Positions 19,320-30,449 of a stretch of 64,000 nt of DNA are shown piece by piece. The stretch's first letter is position 1. The number at the start of each line of letters is the position of its first letter. This DNA is from Isoetes taiwanensis (taxonomy: Eukaryota > Streptophyta > Lycopodiopsida > Isoetales > Isoetaceae): positions 18,728,740 through 18,792,739 of the forward strand of contig JAJEKV010000006.1 in the NCBI GenBank assembly GCA_021234155.1. Reading direction: 5' to 3'. Under the pieces are notes generated by a model, which did no database searches, had not been told where the DNA came from, and saw only the letters and a program-made list of their open reading frames with translations. The translations under genes were made by a program, and so were the position numbers.

Positions 19320-20277
19320 TGTCATGAGGGAAATTCGATGTGATTCCAGACCATTTGGAGGAATGATTGTATTGGCTGGCGGCAATTTTAGGCAACAACT
19401 ACCCGTAATCAAACGAGCCAAAAAGATGGAGATCCTCTCAAAATGTATCAACCCTCTGTAGAAATATTTTAAGACATTCAAATTGACAACAAACCTACGT
19501 CTTCGTGAAAACGAGAAAGAATGGTCTGAATATCTATTAAAACTTGGAGATGGAGAACGAATGAACGACGAGCCTACACTCCATGCAGATGTCGTTCAGT
19601 TGCCGAAAGCACATGCATTCATTGCAGGTAACAATATTATCGATGAGGTATTTGGAACAAGCATTGACTCAGCAAGCATCGAACATCTATTTGAAAAATC
19701 CATACTATCTCCAAAAGATGAGGATACACTAAAACTCAACGACAAGACCTTGCAAAGGTTGCATGGAGATTTGCATCCATACATCGGCATTGATACTCTC
19801 AACATGGAAAATGAAGAGGATATCAGAAATTTTCAGATTGCGTTTATTAACTAGCTCACACCCTCCGGAATGCCGCCTCACAAGCTTAACATCAAGGTAG
19901 GAGCAATAGTGATGTTGCTCAGGAACATGTATCCTCAGGGTGGACTGTGCAACGGGACATGCTTGCACATCACCCATGCAACGCAAAGAATCCTACGGGT
20001 GGAAATAATTACAGGACAATTCAGAGGCACCCCAATCCTGCTCCCAAAGATCAACCTGGCACCGTCTGATTCGCACATACCATTCACCAGGAGGCTCCGT
20101 TTGGCTTTCTCGATGACAATAAACAAGTCGCAAGGCCAATCTCTAGAGACCGTTGGCCTTTACTTGCTAGCCCCAGTTTTTGCACATGGTCAACTTTATG
20201 TTGCTCTCTCAAGGTGCACTTCTCAGGCAGGAAACAAAATTGCTATTACCGAAACATCACGTCAAGGTGCATTATGA
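19320..20277 (+). pseudogene. Helitron helicase, second part
   Basis: This continues the PIF1-like helicase after the Copia insertion. I read REIRCDSRPFGGMIVLAGGN and FRQQLPVIKRA (helicase motif III, GGNFRQQLPV), an in-frame TAG, then LTTNLRLRENEKEWSEYLLK. LHADVVQLPKAHAFIAGNN and LKLNDKTLQRL follow, then after another TAG KVGAIVMLLRNMYPQGGLCN. The end has MTINKSQGQSLETVGLYL and HGQLYVALSRCTS (motifs V and VI). Order and spacing match Helitron helicases. The two stops and the insertion make it inactive. Confidence 0.88.
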
Positions 20278-20420
20278 AAAGACCACCGAATGTACACCCC
20301 AAATGTCGTATATAAAGAAGCACTTATATAAATAAAGAGCTATTCGTTTGAACATCTCAAGCGAAGCACTTTCATAAACAGACTGATATCCATTTGAACA
20401 TCTCACAGACAGAAAAGAGG

Positions 20421-20436
20421 CCGCCCATCAGGGCGG
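20421..20436 (+). other. Candidate Helitron 3' hairpin
   Basis: CCGCCC-ATCA-GGGCGG is a perfect GC-rich 6-bp stem with a 4-nt loop, 144 bp after the helicase stop. Helitrons end with such a hairpin a few bases before CTRR. The next bases are GTAATGATATAAAT, without CTRR, so either the terminus has mutated or the real end lies elsewhere. Confidence 0.4.
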
Positions 20437-20653
20437 GTAATGATATAAATATTTTTGACCATGCTGGTAAATGTGCACCATTGAAATATTATTTGTCTTT
20501 TAGCTTCAACATGTTGAGAGCCGCTGATGTTGAACAATTCAGAGAATATTCTGCAGATCGGGGGTGGGGAATAAAAAATGAACAAGACGCTAAACAAGAA
20601 CGCTAAACAAGAACGTTGCTATATTGTTTGTCAAATCTAGTGTCATGTGATAT

Positions 20654-20669
20654 AAAAACATCCATTAGG
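20654..20669. repeat. LINE target-site duplication, left
   Basis: AAAAACATCCATTAGG (16 bp) recurs exactly at 26993-27008 directly after the poly-A tract. This brackets the LINE and fixes its 5' end at about 20670. Confidence 0.8.
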
Positions 20670-20691
20670 GAATACCACACTAAGACCAAAA

Positions 20692-23135
20692 ATGAGTGAG
20701 GCGGAAGCGGAAACGGAGGCGGCTGTCGGGAGGCCTGGGTCCGACCCAGGTAAAAGCAACGGGGCCCCATGGCCCCCGAATCACCCTGCCATCGCCAGAG
20801 CAGGCTGGACTTCAGCCATCCGGCAGACTTCTGAGGTCTGCAACCAGTCCCCAGCCGATGGGGCTTCCAAGGGCCTGCAGACGATTTCAGTTGGGGCAGC
20901 TTCACAGGTAGGTGAGGCAGGTCACGATCTTGGGAGGTCGTTCCACGGCTCCAGCTTCACAAAAATTGCACAACAAGCTTCGATTGCAGCATTGTGGGCA
21001 AAAGCCCCAAATTCTGGAGATGCTTTTTGCAATTTTGACCCATTGAGTTCTAAGAACGAAGAAGGAAATGTGGCAGGGAGAACCTCTGCAGTAAGGAGAT
21101 GTGTAGGAGACGAATCGGCACTACAAAAACCGAAATCAACTGCCTTGGGTATCGAAGATGGTAGGAGCAAAGGAACACCAATGCAATACAATGACACAGG
21201 CCTGATGGGGCAGAGAAAATCGGGCATGGAGGGTAGTAAGAACACCTTCAGCCAGGGAAGTAGAGGAAGCTTCTCTTCAAAGGCAGAGCAGGGGGCTACT
21301 AGGCATCACGCAGCAGGCCAAGGGGCTTTTGATCCCCAACACGGTGAAGGGGCATTTGGTCCCCAACAAGGCTCTAAGGAAACGCCCCAGCTTACGGTTC
21401 ACCGCACCACATGCCCCAAGGCATAGAGCAATCAACTAAACCGATAAGATCATGATGGAGCCCCGGAGCGGATGACAATCAAGCATTCCCAAAGGACTTA
21501 AACAGAGGTAAGAGTTTTCCCTCTACATCGGGTAGATAATGTGATCTTTCAGAAACCAAAAACAGGATAGTGAAGCGAAGCAAAAAGTAAGAGTAGGGGA
21601 AGATCGGGGCCCGGCTAGTGGTAATGCAAGGAGTAATGTAAGGGAGGCTTGGAAAAACAATGACACGATAGCAAGAGTTAACAAGCCTAGATTCTCGTGA
21701 GTGGATAAAGAATAAGATGCCAATGTAAAAAACCGGGGAGTTTGAGAGTAGATGCAAAGACTTAAAATAGTAGAAGGTGTTTTGTTCAAGATCCGGGCAA
21801 ACCGAACAAAGGCCAACTTGAAGAAAATGGAACCGAAAAGTGCTGGAAACATGGAAGTAGACGAGGAGTCTAACTATCCAATAGCGTAGATAGATCACGG
21901 TATGCACGTAAAAGTGGTGGAGAACCCGTATCAACGATCCGTCATTGGCTTCTTTACATGAGGATTCCCGGACCTCCAAAACGGAATATCGGGCTCTCAA
22001 AGACACCTGAAGAAATTAGGCCTACCTCAACACCTAATCGCTAAAGGCACCGGGAAGTAACTTCTTTCTCATTTTTTGATAGTGAAGCGTTGGTAGATAA
22101 GATGGTGTCCCGCGCAGTAGACTCATTCATGGGAGAGTACATTTTATATCAATATTACTCACCTGGCTTCTCTCCCCATCAAATCTCGGCCATCAAAATT
22201 CCGTGTTGGTTAGAGATCGAACACTTACCTCCAGATATGTTGGTACCTGAATTCTTAAAGGTCATTGCTAACACAAGAGGGAGCATATATCTCACATTCC
22301 ATCGCCAAAGGACCAAAGATTTGTGTAGCAATACCGGCAACGTCAGGCATACCTAAAGGGGTGGTAGTTAAGAGTGGCAAATGCTCTTTCAAGTTCCCCC
22401 TGAAATTGACCAATAGATGGGAAATATACAGAATGTTTCCGGACATAAAGATTGAAGGACTAGAAGAGAACCCCCAAGTCAGGTCTAGAAAAGCTGGGAC
22501 TCCTCAACAACAAGCTCCGACTGGCCTTAATGATCCTCCCACATCCAATGGTGCACCAGTTAGCCACCCCATCACTCAAGTAAGTATCACCCCATGCCCC
22601 AAGCCAGGGAGGTGAGAATCACTGCTCCAACATCGTGGGAAAGCTAGCTAATGAATCGACAATACAGCCCAGTAATCTCATAAGTCTACCAAAAGCAGAC
22701 GATCAGTCATGGGAAGTGGTAGGTTCCAAACAAAAAGGGAGGACTAGGAACATTGCTCGGAGGAGCGGAGCACTCCGGTCAAAACCTCTCCCCCAGGCAT
22801 CTCCGAGTACTCACATTGTTCTAGGAGCAAAAAATCCTTTCTCTCAGTACATTCTGGAAACAACAAACACAGAGAAGGGAATGCTTTCTGAAGCGGAAGG
22901 AGGGATTGGGAGAGATATAGTGGTATATGGGGAATTGGATGAAATAGAGAGAGTCATTCCCCCAAACAAAAATAAGTGGGCGGATCTAATGGAAGAGGAG
23001 GACATGGTGGATGAAGATCCCCCTACTCTAACAGGGAAAAAAAACAAAAAGGTAACAAGCACAAGTCTAGAAGAAGAAGGGTTGGATAGCATGAAAAGGA
23101 AAAAGGGTCCAGAAACATCTCTTTATGAATCATAA
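20692..23135 (+). pseudogene. LINE ORF1 (nucleic-acid-binding protein), broken
   Basis: The first frame, 20692-21426, starts at the first ATG of the element (MSEAEAETEAAVGRPG) and is rich in Ser, Gly, Gln and Lys, without a fold I recognise. The 21427-22080 stretch is frameshifted. The frame at 22090-22356 (SRAVDSFMGEYILYQYYSPG, PCWLEIEHLPPDMLVPEFLK) resembles the DUF4283-type domain common in plant LINE ORF1. It continues in another frame at 22265-22615 (KGVVVKSGKCSFKFPL). A hydrophilic tail at 22635-23135 (DQSWEVVGSKQKGRTRN) ends by overlapping the start of ORF2 at 23125. I see no CCHC zinc knuckle. At least three frame changes make it non-functional. Confidence 0.7.
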
Positions 23136-26100
23136 AATTCTCAGTTGGAACATTAGGGGAGTAAAATCCTCTGAGTACAAGAAGAGTAGGTTAGCAAGCG
23201 CCATAAAGGGGATCAACCCGGATGTGATATGCTTACAAGAACATAAGTGTAAAAAGGAAGAAATACAGGAGCTGTTCAAAGTAATAGGCAATGAATACGT
23301 GGGTATTGCTGCAGTAAAGGAAACTTCTAGTGCAGGCCTCATCACGTGGAAAAAAGAAGTAAAAGTATGTGAGTCACAGGTAGACAGATTTGGGAGATGG
23401 TCTCTAATCTTATGGCAACATGAAGGTAAAGTATGGGGCTTGGTGAACGTTTACGCCCATAACAACCCCAGAGGCAGGCCACTCTTAGACACAAATTAAA
23501 AGGTTTCGGGAACAAGGTAGCTTGGCTAATGGTAGGAGATTTCAATATGGTGGAGGCAGCTGAGGATAGACAAGGGGTATCATCTGCAATTGTGCATGGG
23601 TTTGAGAAAGTACAGTGGTGCAAACTGTTAGAAGATATAGGCTTCATGGAAGTAGACGGAGATAAGGGCTATACATGGTGTAACGGATGGGTAGGCATGG
23701 GTAGGACTTATGCAAGACATGATAGATGCTACATCAACGATGAGGCACTTACCATCCTTCCAAACGCACATAGATCCAACCTTCTACAAAATGCTATCTC
23801 GGATCACAATCCACAGGTCATATCTACCCAGATTTGCCAGATTAGAACCTCTAAAACAGTATTCAAACTCAACACTAGATATCTGAAAGATCCAGAATTT
23901 GTGGAGGCTTGTAAAAGCATATGGCAATCCACTTTTTTAACGGGCTGGGGATGGAAACCATGATAACTTGCCCCCCCGGTAATATAAAAAATTACGCCAA
24001 AAGTTGGGGTAGAGCTAAAGTGCAAAGGGAGAGGGGAGAGTTGGATAGCCTTTACAATTAGCTCCACTCACTTAGAGCATTGGGCCCGAATGATGGGATA
24101 GAGGAGAAGGGAATAATAGAACAGATAAAGGCACTAGAGGAAGTCAAGATAATGGAGAACAGATGCAAAGCAGGATTGACTTGGCTAAATGAAGGTGATA
24201 AATGCACCAAGTTTTCTTTAAGACAGCTAAAGAAAAGAAGAGGTCGTCTACTCTATCAACCATTGCACTAGGCGACGGCTCGACCCTCAAATCCCCAGGG
24301 GATCTAAAAAGGTACTTACATAATCATTTCCAAAGTTTTTTTGGGGAACATAACTTACCATTCCAAGATACATATGAAGAGCTAGTGATCTCAAAAGTTT
24401 CACCTATAATGAGCTCTAGCCAAAAAGATATTCTGAGTCGCCCTCTCTCTATGGAGGATCTTGAAAAAACCACCCTCCTATTGGCTAAGAATAAATGTCC
24501 GGGTATGGATGGAATTCCCATCGAATTCTACCAATGCAATTGGGAATGGATTAAAAATGATATCTTTTCTGCATACACAGACTTCTTGCAAGCTGAAAAT
24601 TTAAATCCAAGATTGAATACAAGCTGCATTGCCTTGGTACCCAAGTGTAAGGAGCCAAGCACAATTAACGATTGGAGGCCTATCACACTCCTATCTGCAT
24701 TTTACAAAATCATAGCCAAGGCTATGGCAGAGAAGATCAAACCAATTTTAGCGGAAGGTATCTCACAGCCCAATCGGCTTCTACCCAGGCGGGGAGTATT
24801 TCGAGCAATGTGGCAAAGCAGACTTTTGAAGGGTTGCATTGGGCCGAAAAAACAGGGACAAAAAGTAGCCTATCTAAAGCTAGATTTCACCAAGGCATAT
24901 GACAAAGATTAGATGGAGTTTTTCGCATAAAATGATGCTCAAACCGGGTTGTGGGGATATTTTTTACGAAGGGGTAATGAAACTATTGAGATCAGCTCGA
25001 GCCTCAGTCTTATTTCAAGGTGAATCATCTCCTATATTTGAGATTAAGAGGGGCATCAGGCAAGGTTGTCCCCTGGCTCCCTTCCTCTTCAATATAGCAG
25101 CAGAAGCTCTCTCACAGTTATTCCTGCAAGCATCTGCGGACGGTCTCATTCAGGGACTAGAAATGTGGGACGGTTCTCAACAAATCTGTAACCAGTATGC
25201 AGACGACTCATTTCTGTTTATCGAGGCAGAGGAAAACAATATGTCATGTGCGGGGACAACCATCGGCCACCTTCTCAATAGCTTCAGGCTGCCTCATAAA
25301 TTGGAAAAAATGCTCAGTGCAGTGGCCTTTGGAGAACAGGCATCCCACATGTTTGGAAAGCTTACCATGGAAAATTATCCCTGAGGGTGAACACTCCAGC
25401 TTGTTAGGAATCCCAGTGGGCATTAACATCACTAGTGCACGAATATGGGATGAAATGCTACTAGGCCTACATAAACACCTAAATTGGTGGAAGGTAGCAA
25501 AGTTATCCCTTGCATGGAGGATTACTGTGGCAAAACATGTGCTAAGTAATACTTATGTATACATATCATCAATTCTACTTGCTCCGAGGGAGAAGGTGCA
25601 GGAGTTAGAAGGGCTGATTCGAAACTTCGTATGGGGAGGTAATGAAGAAGGTGCAACGATCAAAATTGCTTAGTGGAAGTGCAAGAGGGACAAAACAGAA
25701 GGGGGAATTGATATGTTTGACATAGTCTTACAGAGCAAAGTATTAATAGCCAAATTCATATGGATGATTCTTCAGGAAAAGGTGAAGTCTCCAGGTTTGC
25801 ACCTCATCAACCAAGCTCTATTATATTCTTGTAAGCATAGTAAGCCCTCCGTCAAGGTCTCGCTTCCATGGTCTCTCTTTTTTGATCTCAAGCCATGTAA
25901 AGAAGCCTCCCCCTTCCTGAAGGGTCTTATTTCGGCTTGGAATGCCATAAAGAAACTATTCACGCTTGATATCAGCAAATTTAAAGCAGGGACCTCCCCT
26001 CCATGGTGGGTACCAGTGGAATTGCACAATAAACAAGGCCCATTAGGTATGAGGATTGTGAAGAGATGGAAAAACTGTGGTATACATTCTTGTGCTCAGT

Positions 26101-26849
26101 GGTATATGGGAGAGCACCTGGCCAGTTGGGAAGCATTTCAAGCCTGCTTTGGTTTAAAAGAGGCAGACAAGATAATTTGGGAATGTGTGGCTTCCGTACT
26201 CCCAAACACAATAAATAGAGGAGATCAAAGTCCATGGGTCGTACATCCTTCGATACAGCCAAACAAGTTTGTGAAGTCATGCTACAGTAGTTTGAAGACT
26301 AAGGGACTTCTTCCAGTATCTCCCAAGTGGGAGCTAGTGATCACGGAGGACATCCTTAAAAACATCTGGAGAAACGCTTGGCTGAAATTCCTCCCTCCAC
26401 AAATCAACGCCTTTCTTTGGCAAGTGATCCACAGGGTCCCAAGGGTCAATCATCTAGTCTCCAAATGGGACAATAACGTGAGCCCACTGTGCCCTATGTG
26501 TGAAGAGGAAGAAGAATCCATAGAACATTGTCTGGTGCATGAAGTATGGGCCTGGAGTCTGGATAGGTTCGAATACCCCTTAGGAACCAAAGAATTGCTG
26601 CTAGGAATTCTCCCTCCAGAATGGTGTCCCAAGAAGAAGATTTCTTTTCACATAGCCAGGGCCTGGACGATCTGGTCAATATGGAAAAGGAGGAATGCCC
26701 GAGTCTTCGCTGAGAATCAGGAGGTATTCATATCATCAACTCAGCTACTTCACCTGGTACTTGAAAGACTTAAAAAATTTAGGCTAGTTTTTAAATGTGA
26801 AGAAGAGGTAAAGGAAGAAATATGGGGCACCTATTTTAATCTGGTCTAG
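23125..26849 (+). pseudogene. LINE ORF2: endonuclease and reverse transcriptase, broken
   Basis: The apurinic-type endonuclease occupies about 23125-23960, with ILSWNIRGV, CLQEHKCKKEE, LVNVYAHNN, a frameshift near 23500, then LMVGDFNMV and ISDHNPQVIS. The reverse transcriptase runs about 24080-25385, with NDWRPITLLSAFYKIIAKAM, YLKLDFTKAYD, a frameshift near 24905, then GIRQGCPLAPFLFNIAAEAL and the active site NQYADDSFLFI. The C-terminal part (25400-26849) has LGIPVGINITSARIWDEML and one TAG at 25671-25673. The zf-RVT-like domain FLWQVIHRVPRVNHL with CPMCEEEEESIEHCLVHEVW follows. All expected domains are present, so the element was once complete. The damage consists of a few frameshifts and one stop. 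Confidence 0.9.
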
Positions 26850-26964
26850 GTCGGGAAAGAGAATAGTACAAGCTGGAGCTACATAGCTACCCCCATCTCA
26901 TATTCGTGGATGGGTGTACCTCTGCCATGTGGCATTCTCTCTAAGTAAATAAAATCTTTTTTAT

Positions 26965-26992
<28 letters not shown>

Positions 26993-26995
<3 letters not shown>

Positions 26996-27008
26996 AACAT
27001 CCATTAGG
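26993..27008. repeat. LINE target-site duplication, right
   Basis: AAAAACATCCATTAGG follows the poly-A run and matches 20654-20669. The first A bases are shared with the tail, so the unambiguous part is CATCCATTAGG. Confidence 0.8.
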
Positions 27009-30000
27009 TATTTGTAAGATGACCAACTCCCATAGTAACACTTCACATCACATGTTATTATTGTTGAGATTTTTATGAAATAAGTAAAAATCATTAGATA
27101 ACCAACCAAATTAATTACCCTATTAATCACCAACCCACTCACCAACGAAGTAGAGTTAAAATGACAGAAATAACTACCTAACCTAATTCATTGCGACTGT
27201 AAGTTATAGGCAGCAACTAAAAGAGCCATCATTTTAGACATAACGTTGAGTCTTCCACAGCATAAAATAATATTTCTTCTTGTCCACCCATCCCATATAT
27301 ACACCTAAAGTCTTAGATAAAAGGCAATTGCTATATGGACTCCTTGGACAAACTCAATCTCCTCCATCTTGAATTGCAGTCATGTAGAATTTTTTGACAT
27401 AGCATGATAAGGGCTAAACCATGAACTGCTCCTTGCACTAAGATGGTTGGAATTGGATTTCGGCTACAACAGAGGGAAGGAAGCGCGGAGAAGATGCATT
27501 TGGCGGGATAGGTTGACGTGGCTGAATATGTGGGTGGGCTAGAATTCCAGAAAATCTTGCACCCTGCTAAAAAATTGCACACCTTTGAAAAAATCGGGCC
27601 TGCCTTAATTGTTTTTTAATTAACGCGAACCCACTTGTGTTAATGTCTATATGTGTTAATTTTTTTTATGGTCCATTAGATGATGGTATGATGTGTAGAA
27701 TATGCCAGATCAAGGGCAAGGCATTTTTGTTATAGCACAACGCTCCCCCCATACCGCATACGAGGTATAAAAATACATCCGGGAATCGGGAAATCTGATT
27801 GCCATGAACCATTGGCGGGGAAGAGAATATTTTGCAATCAGCCGTAACCTGGCCGAAAGCCGCACAACATACGCCACAATGCACTTTGAAAGCGCACAAT
27901 GTAGCGAGACCTAAACCAAAATAGACTATCCGCTAAGACGATATAACGTAAGCAAGAAGAAGGAAGAAGCAAGAAGAGGCAAGAAGAATCGAAGCAAAGA
28001 GGAATGAAGCAAGAAGCGGGAAGGAGCAACAATGAAAATCGAGGGCGGACCCATTTGCGACGCAACCAACTATTTTACTGACCAAAGGGATAAAACGAAA
28101 ATGCTCTACATTTAATTTGTTAACCGGTTGTATGCGATCGCACCTCCGTTGGCCATCTACGGCAATTCTGAGGCTCCAATCCCAAGCCAATGAAGATGCG
28201 CAACTAAAAACCCCAACAGACATAACGTTGAAGGACCATGTCTACACCCCTCCAAAGAAACCAAGGCAAAGATAGCCCGGTCAAACCCCGCAATTAAGAA
28301 ACAAAGAGAAGAACCAAAAAAGGTGAGTTGGGATTGCCAAGAACCATGTAGATGCCATCGACATAGCCTTGGGCTAAGGCATGAGGCCACCCAGTGCACT
28401 AAGATGGCCTCCATCGCCTTCTCCATCCGTGGTCCGGCCGCCTCCATCGGGCTGCTCTTAGCAGCCCCCGTGAACAAAAAGCCCTGCTATTTTCGACCAT
28501 GCAAGCGCATCATGCCATAACCTAAAAAAAAAAAAACCTTCCCCATTTTTCGGGCAACCTACGCCAAGAATCATAGGAACGACAACTTTTGGCGACGTAA
28601 ATGGCTACATGCATTAACATGTCGCATGTATGGAAATGTTTGATAGTACATAATCAAAGGCTAATCCTGAAACCCTATCAAATGCAAATCCTGAAACCCG
28701 TTTGAGCAGAACAAATTGATTTAAAAAAAAAAAAAGGATATTGCAATCCTTCAACGGCATCTTGTATGGTGGAATGGGCTGTACGAGCACGAAAACAAGG
28801 TAGTCAATCTTGCTTACATTCCTAGGTTTCCGTTGTAGATTTAGCTTTAAGGATCATCAGAAGTACAATATCATTCCCAAAACGCCACAGCGAACACTTT
28901 TGCCTTGTATTAAAATGCTGCGCATTAAAATCGTTCATAATTACATACACTTTGCCCCTTGCTTTTACTTTGCCTTGCAGTTTCTTTAGATGCCTTCTCA
29001 ACAAGCTGTATGTTTGATCGTTGCAGGCAATAGCACTACAAATCACAAATTAAACCTTCAATATGTTACTTGCAGATTTAAGTAACAACAGAGGAAGATA
29101 CCAGTTTCTCGTATTACTCTTCCACTTTCAGGCTTCTTGCAGAATGTTTGTTAACGATATATTTGAAATCCCATGCATAAATTGCTTCAATGATCAATGT
29201 AATGTATATGTTCATCCAATTAAGTTCCAACACGTTTTGTGCCAATTGCCACTGTTCCCATCAAATAAAAATCAGTTGCTTTCAGGTCTGTTGCAGAAAA
29301 AAGTCAATATGGAACTGATGCATCTCAAGGCAAGGATCATATTGAAATCGGGTAATATGTGTTCCATATTTTATTTATAGTCAGTACTTGCAAATTTTAG
29401 GTGCCCTTTCAGAAATGGCATGCTGATTGCTATCGTATCTATGTTGATCAATGTCCACAGAAATGTCGTCTCAATTCTGAACTTCCAACCTAACATTTGT
29501 CCTTGTAACTGAAAGCTTAGTGTTGAATATGCACAGCAAGAGCAAGAAAGGTCATACTGATGTTCAAGACATTAGTAAAAATGCAGCATGAAAAGGACGA
29601 GAATGGTATGCTATGCTAACTTGAACTTGAGAAGCAAAAGTGACAGGCTTTACATCCAAAACATTCTATGGATTGAAAAGAGAGAAAGAGATACTAATCA
29701 GGAGAGCAATCCATAACAAGAAAAGCAGCACACCAGAAAGCCAAGGTTGATCCAGCATAAGGAAAACCTAAGAGCCATATAAAGGAGGCAAAAAGAAATA
29801 TGCTTTAAGGAAGAAAATGACGTTTTGATAGCAGCAAGAAGATCAGAGGCATGAAGATGATACAGGAAAAATAAAAGGTGGAAGGCACTTGAATAAGCAC
29901 AAGCACAGATCCTGTTCTCTGTCATCAGAAAAAGCCAAGGAACATGATAATATCTGCAACACGGGCTTGACTTGGCATTTTGTGCTAGACCTAACACATG

Positions 30001-30449
30001 TTTAAGAGGTGGTCAATGATGACGTGTCAAGGAACACATTGCTGACAGACACAACCCATTATTACGTTGAATGAGAAGACAGTATCCAAGGTTATAGGTT
30101 ATACTTTTGCTAAGTACCACAATGATGTCTGGAGCGTTTTCTTAAACCACATCATTGGAACGCATCCCTTTGTGAAATATCTTCTGTTGTATCTAGGAAC
30201 TGATCATATAAACAAGTTGGGTAGCAAATACATTTTTCACTGTTTGTTTGCATCACAGGATAGCCGATATTGTGAGCCTCTCTATATGGAGCCCCTATCA
30301 CTGGAGTACACACGGTTTAAAGATGTCCCATACTCTTCTGTAATAGTACACACATCCCATAAAGAACATACATCAAATATTTATAAAATCAGGTATAGTG
30401 TAGCCCTGACTTTTAATACTGGTCCTAAAATGTAAAATGTTGAAAGGCC
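27009..30449. other. No gene assigned
   Basis: This is 3.4 kb upstream of the PPR gene with only short open frames (for example 28157-28477 minus, 29063-29380 plus, 30067-30435 plus), none with a motif I recognise. A-rich runs of 10-13 bases occur near 28527 and 28721. The last plus frame ends just before the PPR frame opens. An upstream exon or promoter of the PPR gene could lie here, but I see no proof. Confidence 0.4.

Larger units (their letters stand above)
7351..20436 (+). mobile_element. Helitron, decayed, with tandem duplication and nested Copia
   Basis: The 5' end candidate is A|TCCTTCCTATATAATAAGG, followed by TGTCTGTCTGTC. That is the usual look of plant Helitron 5' termini, which begin TC and insert between A and T. 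Inside are a basic N-terminal region, a CxxC-type zinc finger, the Helitron-like N domain, a HUH Rep nuclease and a PIF1-type helicase, in the normal order. The 3' end candidate is a perfect 6-bp hairpin, CCGCCCATCAGGGCGG, at 20421-20436. The expected CTRR just after it is not visible, so the 3' border is uncertain. Removing the Copia (4.1 kb) and one copy of the 2.4-kb duplication leaves about 6.5 kb, a normal autonomous Helitron size. Frameshifts and stops make it inactive. Confidence 0.7.
20670..26997 (+). mobile_element. Full-length L1-type LINE, inactive
   Basis: This is a 6.3-kb non-LTR retrotransposon bounded by a 16-bp target duplication and ending in a poly-A run of about 28 bases (26970-26997). 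It has a 22-bp leader, ORF1 and ORF2 (endonuclease, reverse transcriptase, C-terminal cysteine/histidine domain). It inserted about 230 bp past the Helitron's candidate 3' hairpin. Both ORFs carry frameshifts and stops. The preserved target duplication and long A tail make it fairly young compared with the LINEs at 1.3 and 46 kb. Confidence 0.88.

Noticed and set aside
21479-22006. 175-codon minus-strand open frame
   Set aside because: It lies opposite the frameshifted ORF1 of the LINE, has no recognisable motif, and is best explained as an antisense shadow.
26970-26997. Poly-A run as sign of a processed pseudogene
   Set aside because: It ends a LINE whose ORF2 lies directly upstream and is followed by the LINE target duplication.
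28157-28477. 106-codon minus-strand frame
   Set aside because: No motif, no homologous neighbour, and an opposite overlapping frame of similar length; probably chance.
30067-30435. 122-codon open frame just upstream of the PPR gene as its first exon
   Set aside because: It is in a different frame, contains no PPR or transit-peptide-like features, and no convincing splice pair links it. Not excluded, but unsupported.
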